Assembly: GCA_023078685.1 (NCBI GenBank)
Contig: JALGAS010000004.1
Coordinates: forward strand, 2,728,001 to 2,792,000
Length of the DNA stretch: 64,000 nucleotides
Reading direction: 5' to 3'
DNA from: Neopestalotiopsis rosae
Taxonomy: Eukaryota; Ascomycota; Sordariomycetes; Amphisphaeriales; Sporocadaceae
Part shown: positions 21,842 to 34,279 of the stretch, piece after piece
Layout of the letters: the number at the start of each line of letters is the position of its first letter
How positions within the stretch are numbered: the stretch's first letter is position 1
Program-made: the position numbers and the translations under genes
Notes under the pieces: model-generated
What the model was told of the DNA's origin: nothing
Databases searched by the model: none
Seen by the model: only the letters and a program-made list of their open reading frames with translations

Positions 21842-24312
21842 TACTAGCTGTAGGTAACACCCTTGGTGGTGTTGATATGATGCTGTTTGACAAGACCTTT
21901 GCTGATTCGAGCCTCCGACGGACAAGCAGAAATTCAAAGGCTCATCAACGTACTTATATCGGCAAAAAACCAGTCGTGTTCCTTTTTTCTCTTTCCGTCT
22001 CAGGTGGCGTCCCAATGGGATGTTGTGAGAATATAATTGTTGAAAAGGTCCTCTTGGAGAATCTCTAAAGCTATGATGATCGGGATAAGAAGTAAAACTG
22101 GATGACAGGTTTTTGATATTGTCGGTGATTAGTGGTAGTATTGTGGCTGCAAACAGGTTGGTTCTCGCCGCCACATCCCCTGCATGAGAGAGTACCTTAC
22201 AATAACCGTATCAGAACTAGTGCCCCGCTGGCGATACCTACCAACAGGGGTTGGTTCGCAGGCCATCCAATTGATCAGCCCACCTATGCTCGCTTCTGCA
22301 TATGATGTTGCAACCAATTTGACGCAGAATGCCCGGGAGCACTCATCATGTTTAAGCTAAGCTGAATGCAGACCTTGTAAGTGCTCAATGACGGATGCCA
22401 CGTAGAATGGGATCTCGTGCATATTCGGATTAGGCTCTTGTAAAATCAATCATATATTCACTAGCACAGATACGGCGATTGTAATGGAATACTAGTCAAC
22501 TAGCGATTTCAGACTCCTAGCTGGCGCATAATATAGTTACAAGACAAATGCAGCAGACATGCTTCAGGGATAAGATAACTGTTAGTATACGCGTGACTGA
22601 AAGATATCCAAAGCCTGCTCCCAGATGCAGTGCTGATAGACATATATATACGCGAGTATGCTGAGTCTTATACTTCAAATCATAGTATTCTTCAAAGCAT
22701 AGCGATATTGCCTTCAAATCTCTTCTCTTCTTGAACGTAAGGATTGATGAAATTCCTTGATAATTAACTGGATCCCAATTTCTTGCGCTTCCTCGTTTCT
22801 GCTTCTTCTTCTTCTATGCTAGGGGGGGCATTCTATTCATCTTGGTTGTGTCGATCTTCCTTTTCTCCATTCGTATCACGTTGGAAGCAAGCCGTAGTCA
22901 CATTTCGTACAATGGCCGAGCCCGGTAAAGAAGCACCTCAGTCAACAGATCTCAATCCACATACTGAGACCATGCTTCTGCATGTCGGCTCTTGGGCATA
23001 CGATACTAGTCCCAAGCCAGAGGTATATTCACCTTGACCACAACGCTCCACCCCAGAAACGAGATTAACTTTATAAAGACTATGACCAACACAGAATCCA
23101 AAGAAAGCAAGAGAAACAAAGAAAATGATCACGATACGAGTGATCAGCAGGGGTTCTCCACGTCATTATGCCACATGAGTGCTGAAAGTCAAGGAGGTCA
23201 AAAGAGGAGATAAGTTAGTGTGTCCGGCAGAGAAAGCCACTCGGCCGCTGTCCAGATGTTCACAGAACGAACCCAAAACACTGCCCATAAGGCCGATGAG
23301 AAGAGCGTGGGAAGCTAAGGCTCAGTGCCTAACAAGGATGGTCCCGAGAACCAAGAAGCATATCTTCTCATTTTCAAGAACCAGTTATACCGTTTCCCGT
23401 AGTCATAATTCGTATTTCACAGCAGTTCAAGTTCTTATACATTGAGTTCGAGAAGTCTTCGGCAGTAGTTCCAGGATCTCTGAGATATTGACTTAGAATA
23501 ACCTCACTCAGAGTGATGGCCATCCCGATAGTCCGATTCCCAGGCCCACTATGTATCCGGTCCATAGTCTCATAGACAGCTGGTGAAGCTCATTATCTGT
23601 GATAGCTAACTAGGCTCACAATTAAGACACACTGCTGGTGCGTCCATAGCGGTAAGTAACCTGCCAGCTAAGCCATGCAGGTTTATGACACTTGATATGT
23701 GGCTAATCCATTATGATATAGTTATATTAAGCAAATAAATCTCAAAGCACGAAAACTAAAAATGAGTGGAAGCAAAAATAAAGGCACAGTCATGGTAGAC
23801 CATGGTTCTGCTACTGATCACTACCGGGCCGACCATTCATCCGGCCATCCGTCGATAGATATCACTTGCAGTTGGGCACTGGTACATTTGACCTTTTGTT
23901 CCCCAGGTTATAACTCAACACGAATACATGCTCATGGGTGCAGCCCACCAGCCAAGTCTACAGGGTACGTGACAGCTTTTCAGTATGTTTTAGTGTTATC
24001 ATACACAGGCTATGTTATCCACGCTTGAAAAAAAGTTACGTTACACTTATTATTTAGATCGACAAAATCAATATGATTCATCGAAACGGGTATATTAACG
24101 GATATCCTAGGCAATATAGACAATATTAGAGACAGCTACGGAAAAATGCTGACTTGAGTACTTATTCGAGTCGCAAGAAGAAATTTTGTTGAACGTCCGA
24201 TCAGGTGGCTTTCCATCAGATTGATTCATTACAAGGTTGGTCTTCCTTCGTTTCCCATATCTAACTGTAGCCTGTGGCCGCCCATTCTCCTGCAAATCTG
24301 ATGTGTACCCTC
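21842..24312. other. long gene-poor stretch
   Basis: About 2.5 kb without a convincing gene. The only suggestive item is a possible small two-exon gene near 22912-23180. AT-rich tracts occur at 22500-22760 and 24000-24200. Confidence 0.5.
22912..23174 (+). CDS. possible small two-exon gene
   Basis: A CT-rich leader (22790-22870) precedes an ATG at 22912. The 37-codon frame (MAEPGKEAPQSTDLNPH, then SWAYDTSPKPE) reaches a GTATAT donor at 23023. A CAG acceptor near 23095 continues in phase with NPKKARETKKM to a stop at about 23174. The whole would be about 66 residues, soluble and charged. The second exon is open in another frame too, so the model is uncertain. Confidence 0.25.
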
Positions 24313-25911
24313 CTATACATGCTCCTCCATCTCCACCTTGTTGTCTTTGAACATTTCTACCTTGGTCACATCAAGAACCTCGGCGGCATCACCGTCAAAG
24401 ATGACGGCAATCTGCTCAAGAGACCTACCGCGGGTCTCGGGATAGCAGAAGAAGACGGTGACAAACATGATCAGGAGAACAACGACAAAGACGATATAGT
24501 ACCTCCAGCCGATACTGTCGAGGGCGATGGGGTTGACAAACGTGTTGAAGAAGATGGCGGTGATGGCGGCGACCCAGGTGACGGTCAGGCCGCGGCTGCG
24601 CAGCCTGAAGGGCCAGATCTCGCAGGGGTATGCGGTCAGGAACGGCGTCAGGGCAATGTCGTAGCCGGCGAAGAAGATGAACAGGAACGGGATCACGGCG
24701 AGACCGGTCGAGGCTTCGCCCTTCTCCGCGAATGTGGCCGACAGCGCGGTGACGAGCACAAAGGAGACGAGCATGACGAGGGCCGATGCCAGGAAGAGGG
24801 GCCGCCGACCTGCCTTGTCCACGCACAGCGCCGCCGCGACCGAAAAGATGAGGTTCCAGACCTGGAGGCAGGCCGAGATCAAGGTCTGGTCTGTGACGCT
24901 GGTGACTCCCACGGTGTTGAGCACCAAGGAGAGGTAGTAACTGACGACACCATTACCAGCCCACTGCGCAAAGATGCCCAAGCTGATGGAGATGAAGAGA
25001 CGGTACCGATTGCCAGGGGTCTTGACCATCTCCATGTAGGAGGCACTGCCGTGAGCCTCTTGCTCGGCCTTGATGGCAGTTTGGATCTCGACAAACTCAT
25101 AACCAACGAGGGGGGATTCCTGGTCACCACCGGCGTGAACCTTGACAAGGATATCGCGGGCCTCATCAGTCCTGTCTTGAGAGATGAGCCATCGAGGACT
25201 CTCCGGGGCTAGTAGTAGACCTGGAAGTGCGACAAGCGGCAGCAAGACCTGCAGGAGGGAAGGTAGTCTCCAGGCCCAGTGGTTGGGATAATTGCGAGTG
25301 GCAAAGGTCTCCCAGGCTGCAAGAGAACCGCCAATGTACCATCCACACATGAACAGAGCATTCAAGACGCCGCGGTGGGTAGGATATGCGACTTCATTGA
25401 TCAGAACGGGAGCAGCATTGCCGAATAATGCCGAAGCGCATCCCACGAAGAAGCGGGCGAGGAGGAAGCCGACATCATTGGGTGTCAGTGCCTGTAGCAC
25501 AGATCCAAGGACAAGAAAGACATAGCCCACGTAGATGCCGGGCTTACGTCCGTACTTGTTGGCAATCCAGGCGGCGATGGGAAAGAATATTCCAGCACCT
25601 AACCAGTAGATGGCGTTGATCCATCCCAGCCAGGCGCCGCTGGGGTTTTCCATGAATTCTTGCCATTGGGATAGTGCTTGGAGTGAGTTCATAAGGGAGC
25701 CGTCATAGCCATTGGCAGAAGCTGTATGTTCTATGTCAACAGTAGCTCATATAGGGGCTGCTGGCCGCGTAGACTTACAAAAAAGAACTAGGGAGATCAA
25801 GCTGAAGTTTAGCCTGATTAGATATGGTCGCTTATACCAAGGACCTTCGGGAAGCACAGCAGCAAGCTCGTCGCCAACTGACTTCGAGCCAGCGGCAGCA
25901 CCCATACCCAT
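24313..25911 (-). CDS. MFS sugar transporter
   Basis: Two exons (25911-25779 and 25721-24313) join in phase to 513 residues. The intron is GTAAGT...ATACAG. An earlier TAG acceptor is excluded because it creates a stop. The junction restores SSANGYDGSLMN in the first membrane span, typical of fungal sugar porters. Other family motifs are KYGRKPG (loop 2-3), PTHRG (loop 4-5), PESPRWL after span 6, DKAGRRPLFL (loop 8-9), EIWPFRLRSRG and the C-terminal PETRGRSLEQI. About 12 spans are visible. This subgroup includes fungal hexose, lactose and cellodextrin permeases. The exact sugar cannot be assigned. It is transcribed divergently from the GH3 gene across 0.8 kb, consistent with uptake of a glycoside that the intracellular GH3 enzyme then hydrolyses. 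An alternative in-frame ATG lies at 25941. Confidence 0.92.
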
Positions 25912-26709
25912 GATGACTTCTGATTTCAATGATCCTGACAAAGATGAGGAAAAAAGAAAGAAGAAGGAAATAAATTTCTGAGGCGGTCAAGAAATAGACT
26001 TGAAGTGGGTCTTCCGGGGAAAGGGGGCGCAAAACACAAAAAGAAGCGCGGTGACTTGAGGCTTTCACCAAAAGTCCATCTTAAACGAGACGCCCAAAAG
26101 GTTTATATAGACAAACATCTCTTCCGATGTCGTTTACAAGATCGTGAACCTCGCTTAATCACCCCATGATCTCCCCACGAATTCCCGAATTCTAGTCTCG
26201 AAATCTCCACCGCCGTCTTTCCCCCAGACTCCGGATTCGTCGTTCCATGGGGAAAAAAAAGGCTAAGGGACTAATTTGTTTTCGACACTAGTCTCGTCGT
26301 CGAACGATTGCGGGTGGAGACATATCGAAGCAAGCGAAGGAATGGAGTCGTTCTTGACCAATCAGCTAGCGTCCCGTGCCGAGAAAAGATCGTGAATAGC
26401 CTCAGCTCGCGGAGAAACGGAGAAATGGAGAATTAGAGGTGGTATTATGACCAGGCTGACATGGTAACAACGGAGAATCGGGACTTGTTACGTCTCATGG
26501 ACCAATAGAATCCATCGCGTGCTCTCAAAGAAATTACTATACTAGTCGTATTATTGTGTCATGCTGTGAAGTGAACCACTATGAGTTGGATGCGCGGAGA
26601 AGGCGCATGATTGAAAAAGAGAAAAAAGTTCGCAATTGTCATCCCAGATTTACCCGGGTAGTTTTGTTTTCAGCTCATCTCCTACTTCCAATTCAAGACA
26701 AGTTCCAAC
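25912..26709. promoter_or_regulatory. shared promoter of sugar transporter and GH3 genes
   Basis: A 798-base divergent intergenic region. It contains several matches to the carbon-catabolite repressor consensus SYGGRG or its complement: 26014-26019, 26173-26178, 26205-26210, 26222-26227, 26229-26234 and further hits near 26312 and 26411. There is also a near-palindrome GAATTCCCGAATTC at about 26179. The consensus is short, so individual hits are weak, but five lie within about 220 bases. CT-rich and AG-rich stretches fit fungal core promoters. Confidence 0.5.
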
Positions 26710-29582
26710 ATGCCCTTTCTCAACGACGCAGAAAAGCCTCCGGGCTCAGGTTTTGACGTCGAGGGAATCCTGAAGCAGCTCACACTAGACGAAAAGGTCT
26801 CGCTACTCGCTGGCAAAGACTTTTGGCACACGGTACCCATCCCGAGGCTAGGTATACCGTCCATTCGGCTCTCCGATGGTCCCAATGGTATACGCGGAAC
26901 TCGGTTCTTCGGCAGCGTGCCCTCGGCGTGCCTACCCTGCGGCACCGCCATTGGAGCCACCTTTGATCAGGAGCTGGCCCGGGAGATTGGGCATCTCCTC
27001 GCCGAAGAGGCTAGAGCAAAGGGTGCCCACGTCGTCTTGGGACCTACCATTAACATCCCGAGGGCGCCCCTCGGCGGCCGCGGTTTCGAGTCGTACTCGG
27101 AAGATCCTGTACTGTCGGGTTTGATGGCTGCAGGCTATGTGCAGGGCTTACAAGAGAGAGGTATCACTGCTACATTGAAGCATTATGTTTGCAACGACAT
27201 GGAGCACGAAAGGTGAGAGAGCTTCAGATTATTCTACATCTTTTGTACGGAAAACACACACAAGACTAACTTTTGCTTTTCTTGAATCACATAGGATGGC
27301 TGTCAACTCCCTTGTAACCGACCGTGCCTTGCGAGAGATTTACCTTTTACCGTTCATGTTGGCTATTCGCGAAGGTCGACCCGGCGCAATCATGACATCA
27401 TACAACAAGGTCAATGGCCTACACGCTTCGGAACATCCTGAATTGTTAGAAGATATCCTACGCAGAGAATGGGGATGGGAGGGTCTGGTCATGAGCGACT
27501 GGTACGCAAATGCTTGCATTAGGACCTGACGCGAGAGAAAGACTAACAAAATAAACAGGTTTGGAACCTATTCAACATCTGAAGCCGTTAATGCAGGTTT
27601 GGGTATGCTTACCCCGGTTTCTTATGTTGATGCGAAAAAAGAAGTAATTGTCCCAAGTATAGAGATGCTAATAGCTATACAGACCTCGAGATGCCCGGTC
27701 CGTCGAGGTGGCGCGCATCGGCACTAACTCATGCCGTAACCGCAAACAAAGTACCCATGAAGAAACTCGACGAGCGCGTCAGGGCTGTCTTGAGACTGAT
27801 AAGGGCGGGAATCGACTCGGGTATTCCCGAGAACGCCACCGAAACAGAGCTGAACAGGGAACAAGACAGGGCCCTGCTTCGCAGAGCAGCAGCCGAATCG
27901 GTGGTGCTTTTGAAAAATGATGACAACGTCTTGCCGCTGAAGAAGTCGGCAAGGATTGCTGTCATTGGTCCAAACTCTAAGATTGCGACATATTGCGGTG
28001 GTGGTTCTGCTTCACTAAATCCCTATGAGGCTATCACGCCATATCGTACGTATACAAAGCTTCTTTCCCTTCGCCTCGCGTTGTATTGCCCAAAGTGTTT
28101 TGGGGTTGTCAGAAACGAATTGACTAACAACGATCTGTTCATCGTCATACAGAAGGTATTTCTCAAAAAGCCGCACAGATAGAATTCGCGCAAGGTATAT
28201 ACGGCCACCAGAAGCTGCCACTTCTCGGGAAACTGCTGCAAAACGAAAACGGAGAGATTGGTTTCACTCTCAAGATCTTCAACGACCCCCCGAACGCCGA
28301 GCACCGACGCCTCATCGAGACACGACACGAGACGGACTCTATGCTATTCTTTCTAGACTATAATCATCCCCACCTCGAAACAATCTGGTACGCAGACGCA
28401 GAGGGAAGCTTTGTGCCCGAGGAATCCGGCACTTATGATTTCGGCCTCTGCCTGCAGGGAACTGGAAGGTTGTACGTCAATGGCGAACTCGTGGTGAGCA
28501 ACTACGAGAACCAACGACCCGGTCCCAGCTTCTTGGGAAGTGGCACCATGGAAGAGACGGCTTCTGTCGAGCTGGTCAAGGGCCAGACATACAACATTCT
28601 GGTGCAATGGGGCTGTGCCAAGACGAGTAAGCTCAAGGCGCCCGGCACCGTTGACTTTGGGCATGGCGGCTTCCGGATCAGCGGGTGTAAGCGCCTCGAT
28701 CCAGCCCAGGGTATCGCAGACGCTGTTGAGCTGGCAAAGAACAGCGACCAAGTCATCTTGTTTGCCGGCTTGAGCGGCGAGTGGGAGTCCGAGGGCGAGG
28801 ATAGGGAGACCATGGACCTGCCGCCCCATACGGACGAATTAATCGAAGCGGTGCTCGAAGCCAACCGAAACACTGTGGTAGTCATCCAGAGCGGGACACC
28901 TGTGCTCATGCCATGGATCGACAAGGCCAAAGCTGTGCTTCACGCCTGGTACGGCGGCAACGAGACGGGTAATGGCATTGCCGATGTCATCTTCGGTGAC
29001 GTCAACCCCTCGGGGAAGCTACCAATGACATTTCCCAGACGTCTCGAGGACAACCCTGCGAGCCTAAACTATCGATCCGAGGGTGGCAGGTGTTTGTATG
29101 GCGAAGACGTGTATGTCGGGTATCGGTACTTTGACCAGGCCAAGGTGGAGCCTCTCTTCCCATTCGGACACGGTCTCTCATACACCACATTTACCATCTC
29201 TGATCTTCACTCACAACAAGACGGCGATAATGTCTTGGTAAGCGCCATGGTAGAGAACAATGGCTTGGTTGTGGGATCAGCAACTGTGCAACTCTACGTC
29301 GCATCGGTCACAAAGCCGAGTCTGACAGTTCCTAGACGCCCACCACAGGAGCTCAAGGCTTTTCTCAAGGTCTCTCATCTGCAGCCAGGCGAAGCAAGGG
29401 AGGTTCAGTTCGTGATCAATCCGACAAGGGACACGAGCTACTGGGATGAGAAGATGGGCATGTGGTGCAGCAGCGCTGGTATATACCATGTCATTCTCTC
29501 ACAATCTAGTCGCGATGGGGCAGAACAGAAGCTTGTAATGCAAATAGATGAGACAAAGTGGTGGAGTGGTTTGTCACCATGA
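26710..29582 (+). CDS. GH3 beta-glucosidase with PA14 insert, intracellular
   Basis: Five exons (26710-27212, 27295-27501, 27559-27602, 27683-28045, 28153-29582) join in phase to 848 residues. The N-terminal GH3 barrel has [29 protein letters not shown] and [12 protein letters not shown]. The nucleophile Asp236 is in VMSDW, restored by the second splice, and [10 protein letters not shown] follows. The second domain has [11 protein letters not shown] and VIGPNS. A PA14 insertion lies around residues 390-520 ([19 protein letters not shown]), then WESEGEDR, which probably carries the acid/base, and [12 protein letters not shown] fibronectin-like C-terminal domain completes the typical architecture. 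No signal peptide is present ([11 protein letters not shown]), so it should act inside the cell on imported disaccharides or glycosides. Substrate preference is inferred from the family: beta-glucosidase is the most likely, beta-xylosidase less so. The intron sizes are normal. Confidence 0.94.
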
Positions 29583-29669
29583 TCGGAGTATCATGCGTAT
29601 AGATGTTTGTAATTCAAAACTGTAGTTTGATTGTTGCACAAGAAAGTCTCAATTCCAATACTATTGATT

Positions 29670-31810
29670 TTACCAATCGCCAAATGGAAAGATGTCACTG
29701 GCCTGGAAATCTCTTATCCTGTCAGTATCTACCCAACTTTGCGAATTTGTAGTATTGACTCTTTCACTGCGGTCGAGACGCGATAATATAGCTGTCAACT
29801 CTCTGACATACTCGGCGGCTCGTCTAGATGCCAGTTCCTCGTCCCCATATGGACATGCCAGCATACCAACAGCAACATCTCGCACTTTGAATGCCAGGTG
29901 CAATCCATTGGGCTCCAGGGCACTCTCTGGAATCGTATGGAGCACGTGCAGAAGCTGTCGACAGATCTCCTCTCGTTGGTCCCAGAGCAGTCTCCTAGTG
30001 CGATTGTCAGATGTGTCCGTTCCTTCCATCGCATCAAGCTGGTCGATGATAATACTTTGCAACCACAAATGCGTGACATGCAGGTTGGCACGCATCGTCG
30101 CGAACTGAATCTGGACAACATGCTCCTTAAGGTCAGCCGCCAGGGATGCAGCCCCGTCACGGTTTGATGGAGAATTTGTGGCCTGAGCCCATTGTCTCAG
30201 CGGACTTGGGATAATGTCTAACGCGTACTTGAGTTCGTACAAGCGCTCATGGAGATATGTTACGTTTCCAACCTTGTTCGAAGCTCGTTGACATTGGCAT
30301 AGTTCTGAGCGACGCGTGTCACCCGCCGGTGCCCAAGGGCCAAGCGCGGCTCCAAACACTTTTGAATGAACTATAAACCCAGTAGTCAATGCTATCACCA
30401 ATGTCAGTCTAGGAAAACAACATAATTCTGGATCGCCAATTGAAATATAGGATATGCTGTCTTGTGGATGGAAACGAGGGAGGCCATTGCCATGTAGTGA
30501 CTCACACGTATCCGATGGATTAGCTTCCAAAATGGTGTCTTCTAAAATGAATTCATCTTCGACGTCCTTTGGTAGAAGTGCGCAGAGGTCGACACTTTGC
30601 ATTAGTACCGGGTCAAGGAATGTCTTGATAGAAATGAATCAGCCAACTTGATAGTCGAGTCGAAAATGTCAGGCACGCACAAGTTTTTCTTTGCGCAGGT
30701 TCTGCAGCTGTGAATGTCTAGGTGGGCGTTAGAGTAATCTCATCAATATTGGATGTTGATGACAAACACGTAGCCATAGTAGAGAAGCCAGAAGCCTTTT
30801 CTTCGAAGCTGAACCTCGATAAAGTTCAAACCATCTTCCTCCGATGACTTGTGCAAGTTCAGCAGACGCCCCAATTGCATGCCCTCACACTCCATCATTC
30901 GCGAACGGTTCTGCTCCCCGAGCTGAAAGAAGCTGATGTTTAAAAGGTATGCTATCGCGAACTTTTGGAAGTTGATTTGATCAAAATACGTTGGACCACG
31001 CAGCGCCATTATCACTACCACATGGAAGATCAGCCATCCGGTACTCGGGAAAGAGAACGCCGCGCAATTACTGACTGTCGTGGCACCGATTGATCATTTC
31101 CGCGCGAGACGCAAAGGGCATTGGCGGATCGGACTTGAGATATGCGTCAAATTTCGAGGGCATGAGGCTCACTACAATAGCGCAGAGGGCGATTATGAAG
31201 CCCAAAAAGACGTCGTCTCGACAATCCCTACTCTGTAGTATGTCTCTGCGAAAACTTGGCCGATGCACCTTGAAACCTCATTAGCGCCCCTGCTACCATT
31301 TTGCGCGCGTGAGTAAGGAAGTCTCATAGCTCACTTACCACTGGAATCAAAGGATATATGTGTATGAGATAGTCCTGTAGCATTTCCTCCACCAAGATAC
31401 GCGGACAGAGTCTATCCGTGGGAAATCTCAGTAGACCTGGTGGTTGAGAAGATGGCGCAGACGATGTCGCCGCATTGCCCCTACTAGAAGCAGCAATTGA
31501 CGCCGCGGCAGTTCCAACATCTGTCAGCGCTGCGGGAGCTGTTTGCGCGCGTCTAGCCAGCCATTGATCAGCCATGACAGGTACCTAGTGAATACCACTG
31601 AGATGCGGCAATATGATCAAAAGCCTACCTTTTTGGGCCTCTCGTGGCTCTGGGCGACACGAATGTACATGTTAACTGCAGTCTTGCGCACCGGCGGCAT
31701 GTCGCGCGACCTTCTTGCGGCTCGCAGCGGGCTTTCCGACGACGACAGGCATCGCACGAGCGGCTGGCGATCACGGTGCGACTTGGCGGATTATCTATAC
31801 CATCTGGCAT
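29670..31810 (-). CDS. Zn2Cys6 transcription factor
   Basis: Six exons (31810-31629, 31552-31339, 31268-31076, 31014-30768, 30717-30681, 30623-29670) join in phase to 608 residues. The binuclear zinc cluster is CDACRRRKARC...CRRCARLQLTC near residues 19-49, followed by a basic segment RGPKRRAQ. The middle matches the fungal-specific transcription factor domain: IYPLIPVVHRPSF, MIMALRGPTYFDQ, GRLLNLHKSSEEDG and, across two splices, GYVHSQLQNLRKEKLTFLD. An odd hydrophobic stretch around LCCFPRLTLVIAL may hide an unspliced or non-canonical intron, but no good site was found. The gene is convergent with the GH3 gene, with stops about 90 bases apart, so it may control the adjacent transporter/GH3 pair. 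The regulated genes are an inference from position. Confidence 0.88.
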
Positions 31811-32499
31811 GTTGCGAATTGGCGGCAGGTATCAGAACGCCGGGCCAATGGAGGAGTCATGATACTGCTAGACAAGCCTCGTGAGATTTGCAACAATAGC
31901 ATGGTCGTGCTAGTTCAGAGTATTGGCCTGTGTGCTTATGGTGCTAAGGCGGCCACCCTAGCCGCTGGCAGGAGGTGTGTTACTGCGAAGAAGTACCTAA
32001 GGTTACAGGCTACAGCACCGCTACAAGCATGTTCACCTGGGTTTGGTGCATTGCAACTCAAGCATACTGGGCATGTCCATAAAGCATGATGTATTGGCTT
32101 CTGGAGTCTTCATAGCAAATAAACAGTGCTTCGCATATAGGATCATATCAATACAAACTGATCATAAACATCTTACAATAAACTAACCGTCCCAGAGTGA
32201 TTTGTTGCTGATACGTGTTTGGGGCAATTAGCTCGGTAGATGGTGGGCAGCCGGGTGCTAGGGTAAAATCAGGAGAGTTGTTAGCACGTTTACTCGTGCC
32301 ACATCCCTTCCGGTTAGCAGGGTTATCCTGAGCATCGTACAGTATACACGATACTTTGTTAATGCGACTCGAATGTGGAAGCAAGAAATTTTTTTACAGA
32401 AAAGGCATTTGTGTATGATTCCCTCCGCCTTCTTATGAATGCTATGATAGAATTGGTTGATATTATATTTATTAAATTTCGACACCGTGACATCCCTTT
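31811..32499. other. intergenic, promoter of Zn2Cys6 gene
   Basis: The upstream region of the Zn2Cys6 gene and the 3' region of the membrane-protein gene. It becomes AT-rich after 32100. No additional feature was recognised. Confidence 0.5.
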
Positions 32500-34279
32500 T
32501 CAGTAGGAGTCTTTCGTGGTGACTATAACATTGGTGCTATTCCCCATCTCCATGTCATTGACCGAGCTCGAGCTCGGCTCGCTGTCATAGTCCCCCTTGG
32601 AGTCCCTGTCCGAGAGCCGGTAAGCCGTCGTGCCCGCCGGCGCCACGCCCATGTCCGACATGCCAATCTCCTCTTCCGTCTCGATCATGTCCTTGCCGTA
32701 GCTGCTGCTGCTCATGCCGAGTATGCCGCCACCGTGGCTGCCGCTGCCGCCCTTCCGGGTTCGGCTGTGCTGGATGGCTACGGAGCGCTCGACTGTGACA
32801 GCTGTCTGTCCATTGTTCTTCTCGTAGCTTCGTGTTGTTTGGGTGCCGCGGTTGTCGCGCGAGGTGACGTACTGGACAATGATTGCGTCAAATAAGACTG
32901 TGCAGGAATATTTGTCAGTACATAGATGGCTTATTGACAGATTGCATGCAGTAGTTTGGGGATCACTAGGTTGACTTACGGTCGATATTGCAGCTCATGA
33001 GGCACATCCATCCGGCTAATTGTGGGCATCATCATTAGCATTTCGCATTCATCATGGTTGGAAGTTTCATTCATTGTTCCCAATCCACTTACGCTCTCCG
33101 TCAAGTGCCATCATAATGACAATGTTCCTGAAAATTATTAGTATAGGCGACGAAGGCGAGTGAGCAGAAGACCTTACAGAAGACAGGTGATTGTCGAAGT
33201 GACGGCACCGATAAATGTCCGCACCACCAAGTCGCGGAGCTTGGCATTACCGGACGTCTTCTTCATGTTGAAGGAGTATGTTTTCCACAATGGAATCAAG
33301 AATAGGATCGTGAGATAAACCTGCGGGCGCCGTGTTAGCCAAGATTAGGTGAGAGTAGATGATTGTACGTACATTGACAGCAAGGTCAAACGATACCAGA
33401 GGAATGAGGACAGGCCTCTGCATTCCGATCACACATTTTCCATTGTCGAGATAGGTGATGCGGTAGATGAAGTTGAAGATACCAATAATGGCAAACACGC
33501 CTGCCTCATTGTCAGGAAGAAGTTCGGTGTCTCGAGTGACCGCCATAGAAGACTTACTCAGCATTCCAAATGAATTGAACAAATAGAGCTTGGACTTTAG
33601 TCGCGATTTTCTGTCGCCCCAAACCACAAACTGGATGACGTTAGACAAAAGATCTCAAGTGAAGTGACTTTCGGTGAACGACTTACGGCTTTCTCGACCA
33701 AAAAGAAATAGATGAGCTGCAAACGTTAGAGATGAGCATGGCATGGATGACGACTTGAGACATACAATCTGAGTATAGTGTAAGCAATCTTGGCGAATCT
33801 ATGACAGTATTATGAATTTCGGACTCACCTTTGTGGACAGGTAACAGGCCAAGCAGAGGAAGATGGCTGCGGAACACATGTCCCAATCCATGTTGATCCC
33901 CGGCCCCCAACGAAGGACACTTGAGATGGCGACAAACAACCATGAGTCGATGTAGATGGCGAAAATGACTTGTGCATAACGGTCAGCTACACAATCCCGA
34001 TCCCTGCTTCAATATTGTGCAACTTACCCCATCCGACCAATGGGAGTTTTCTCCATTCTCGAATCTGTATAAAGCGTATCCCTGTTATGGTGTCAGCATA
34101 GTCGTCGCAGGGTTATCGAGGCATGGCTATAGGCACGAACCAAAGAAGGCAGACAGCAGGGTCACCGACACCACGGCGAGTATGATGCTACACACGGTAG
34201 CGACCATTGGTACTTCATAATAGTCATCATCCCCAGCTGTGGCAACCGTTTTGCTCCGAGCTCCTAGTACTCCAGACAT
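32500..34279 (-). CDS. multi-pass membrane protein, fungal family of unknown function
   Basis: Ten exons join in phase to 391 residues: 34279-34141, 34081-34028, 33968-33829, 33716-33687, 33630-33558, 33500-33373, 33320-33178, 33127-33093, 33015-32980, 32897-32500. About seven hydrophobic spans are visible (SIILAVVSVTLLSAF, FAIYIDSWLFVAIS, AAIFLCLACYLSTK, LIYFFLV, FAIIGIFNFIYRI, VYLTILFLIPLW, TSTITCLLNIVIMMAL). The loop RLKSKLYLFNSFGML and VTSRDNRG after the last span look like conserved signatures of a broad ascomycete membrane family. The cytosolic tail of about 115 residues is Ser/Gly-rich and acidic, with likely phosphosites. A receptor-like topology is possible, but I know of no assigned function. 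Introns are dense, with a 30-base exon. Confidence 0.8.

Noticed and set aside
24274..25212. 312-codon plus-strand frame
   Set aside because: It is antisense to the sugar transporter, which has clear family motifs. The frame is Asp/Glu/Gly/Arg-rich as expected of a shadow of a GC-biased gene.
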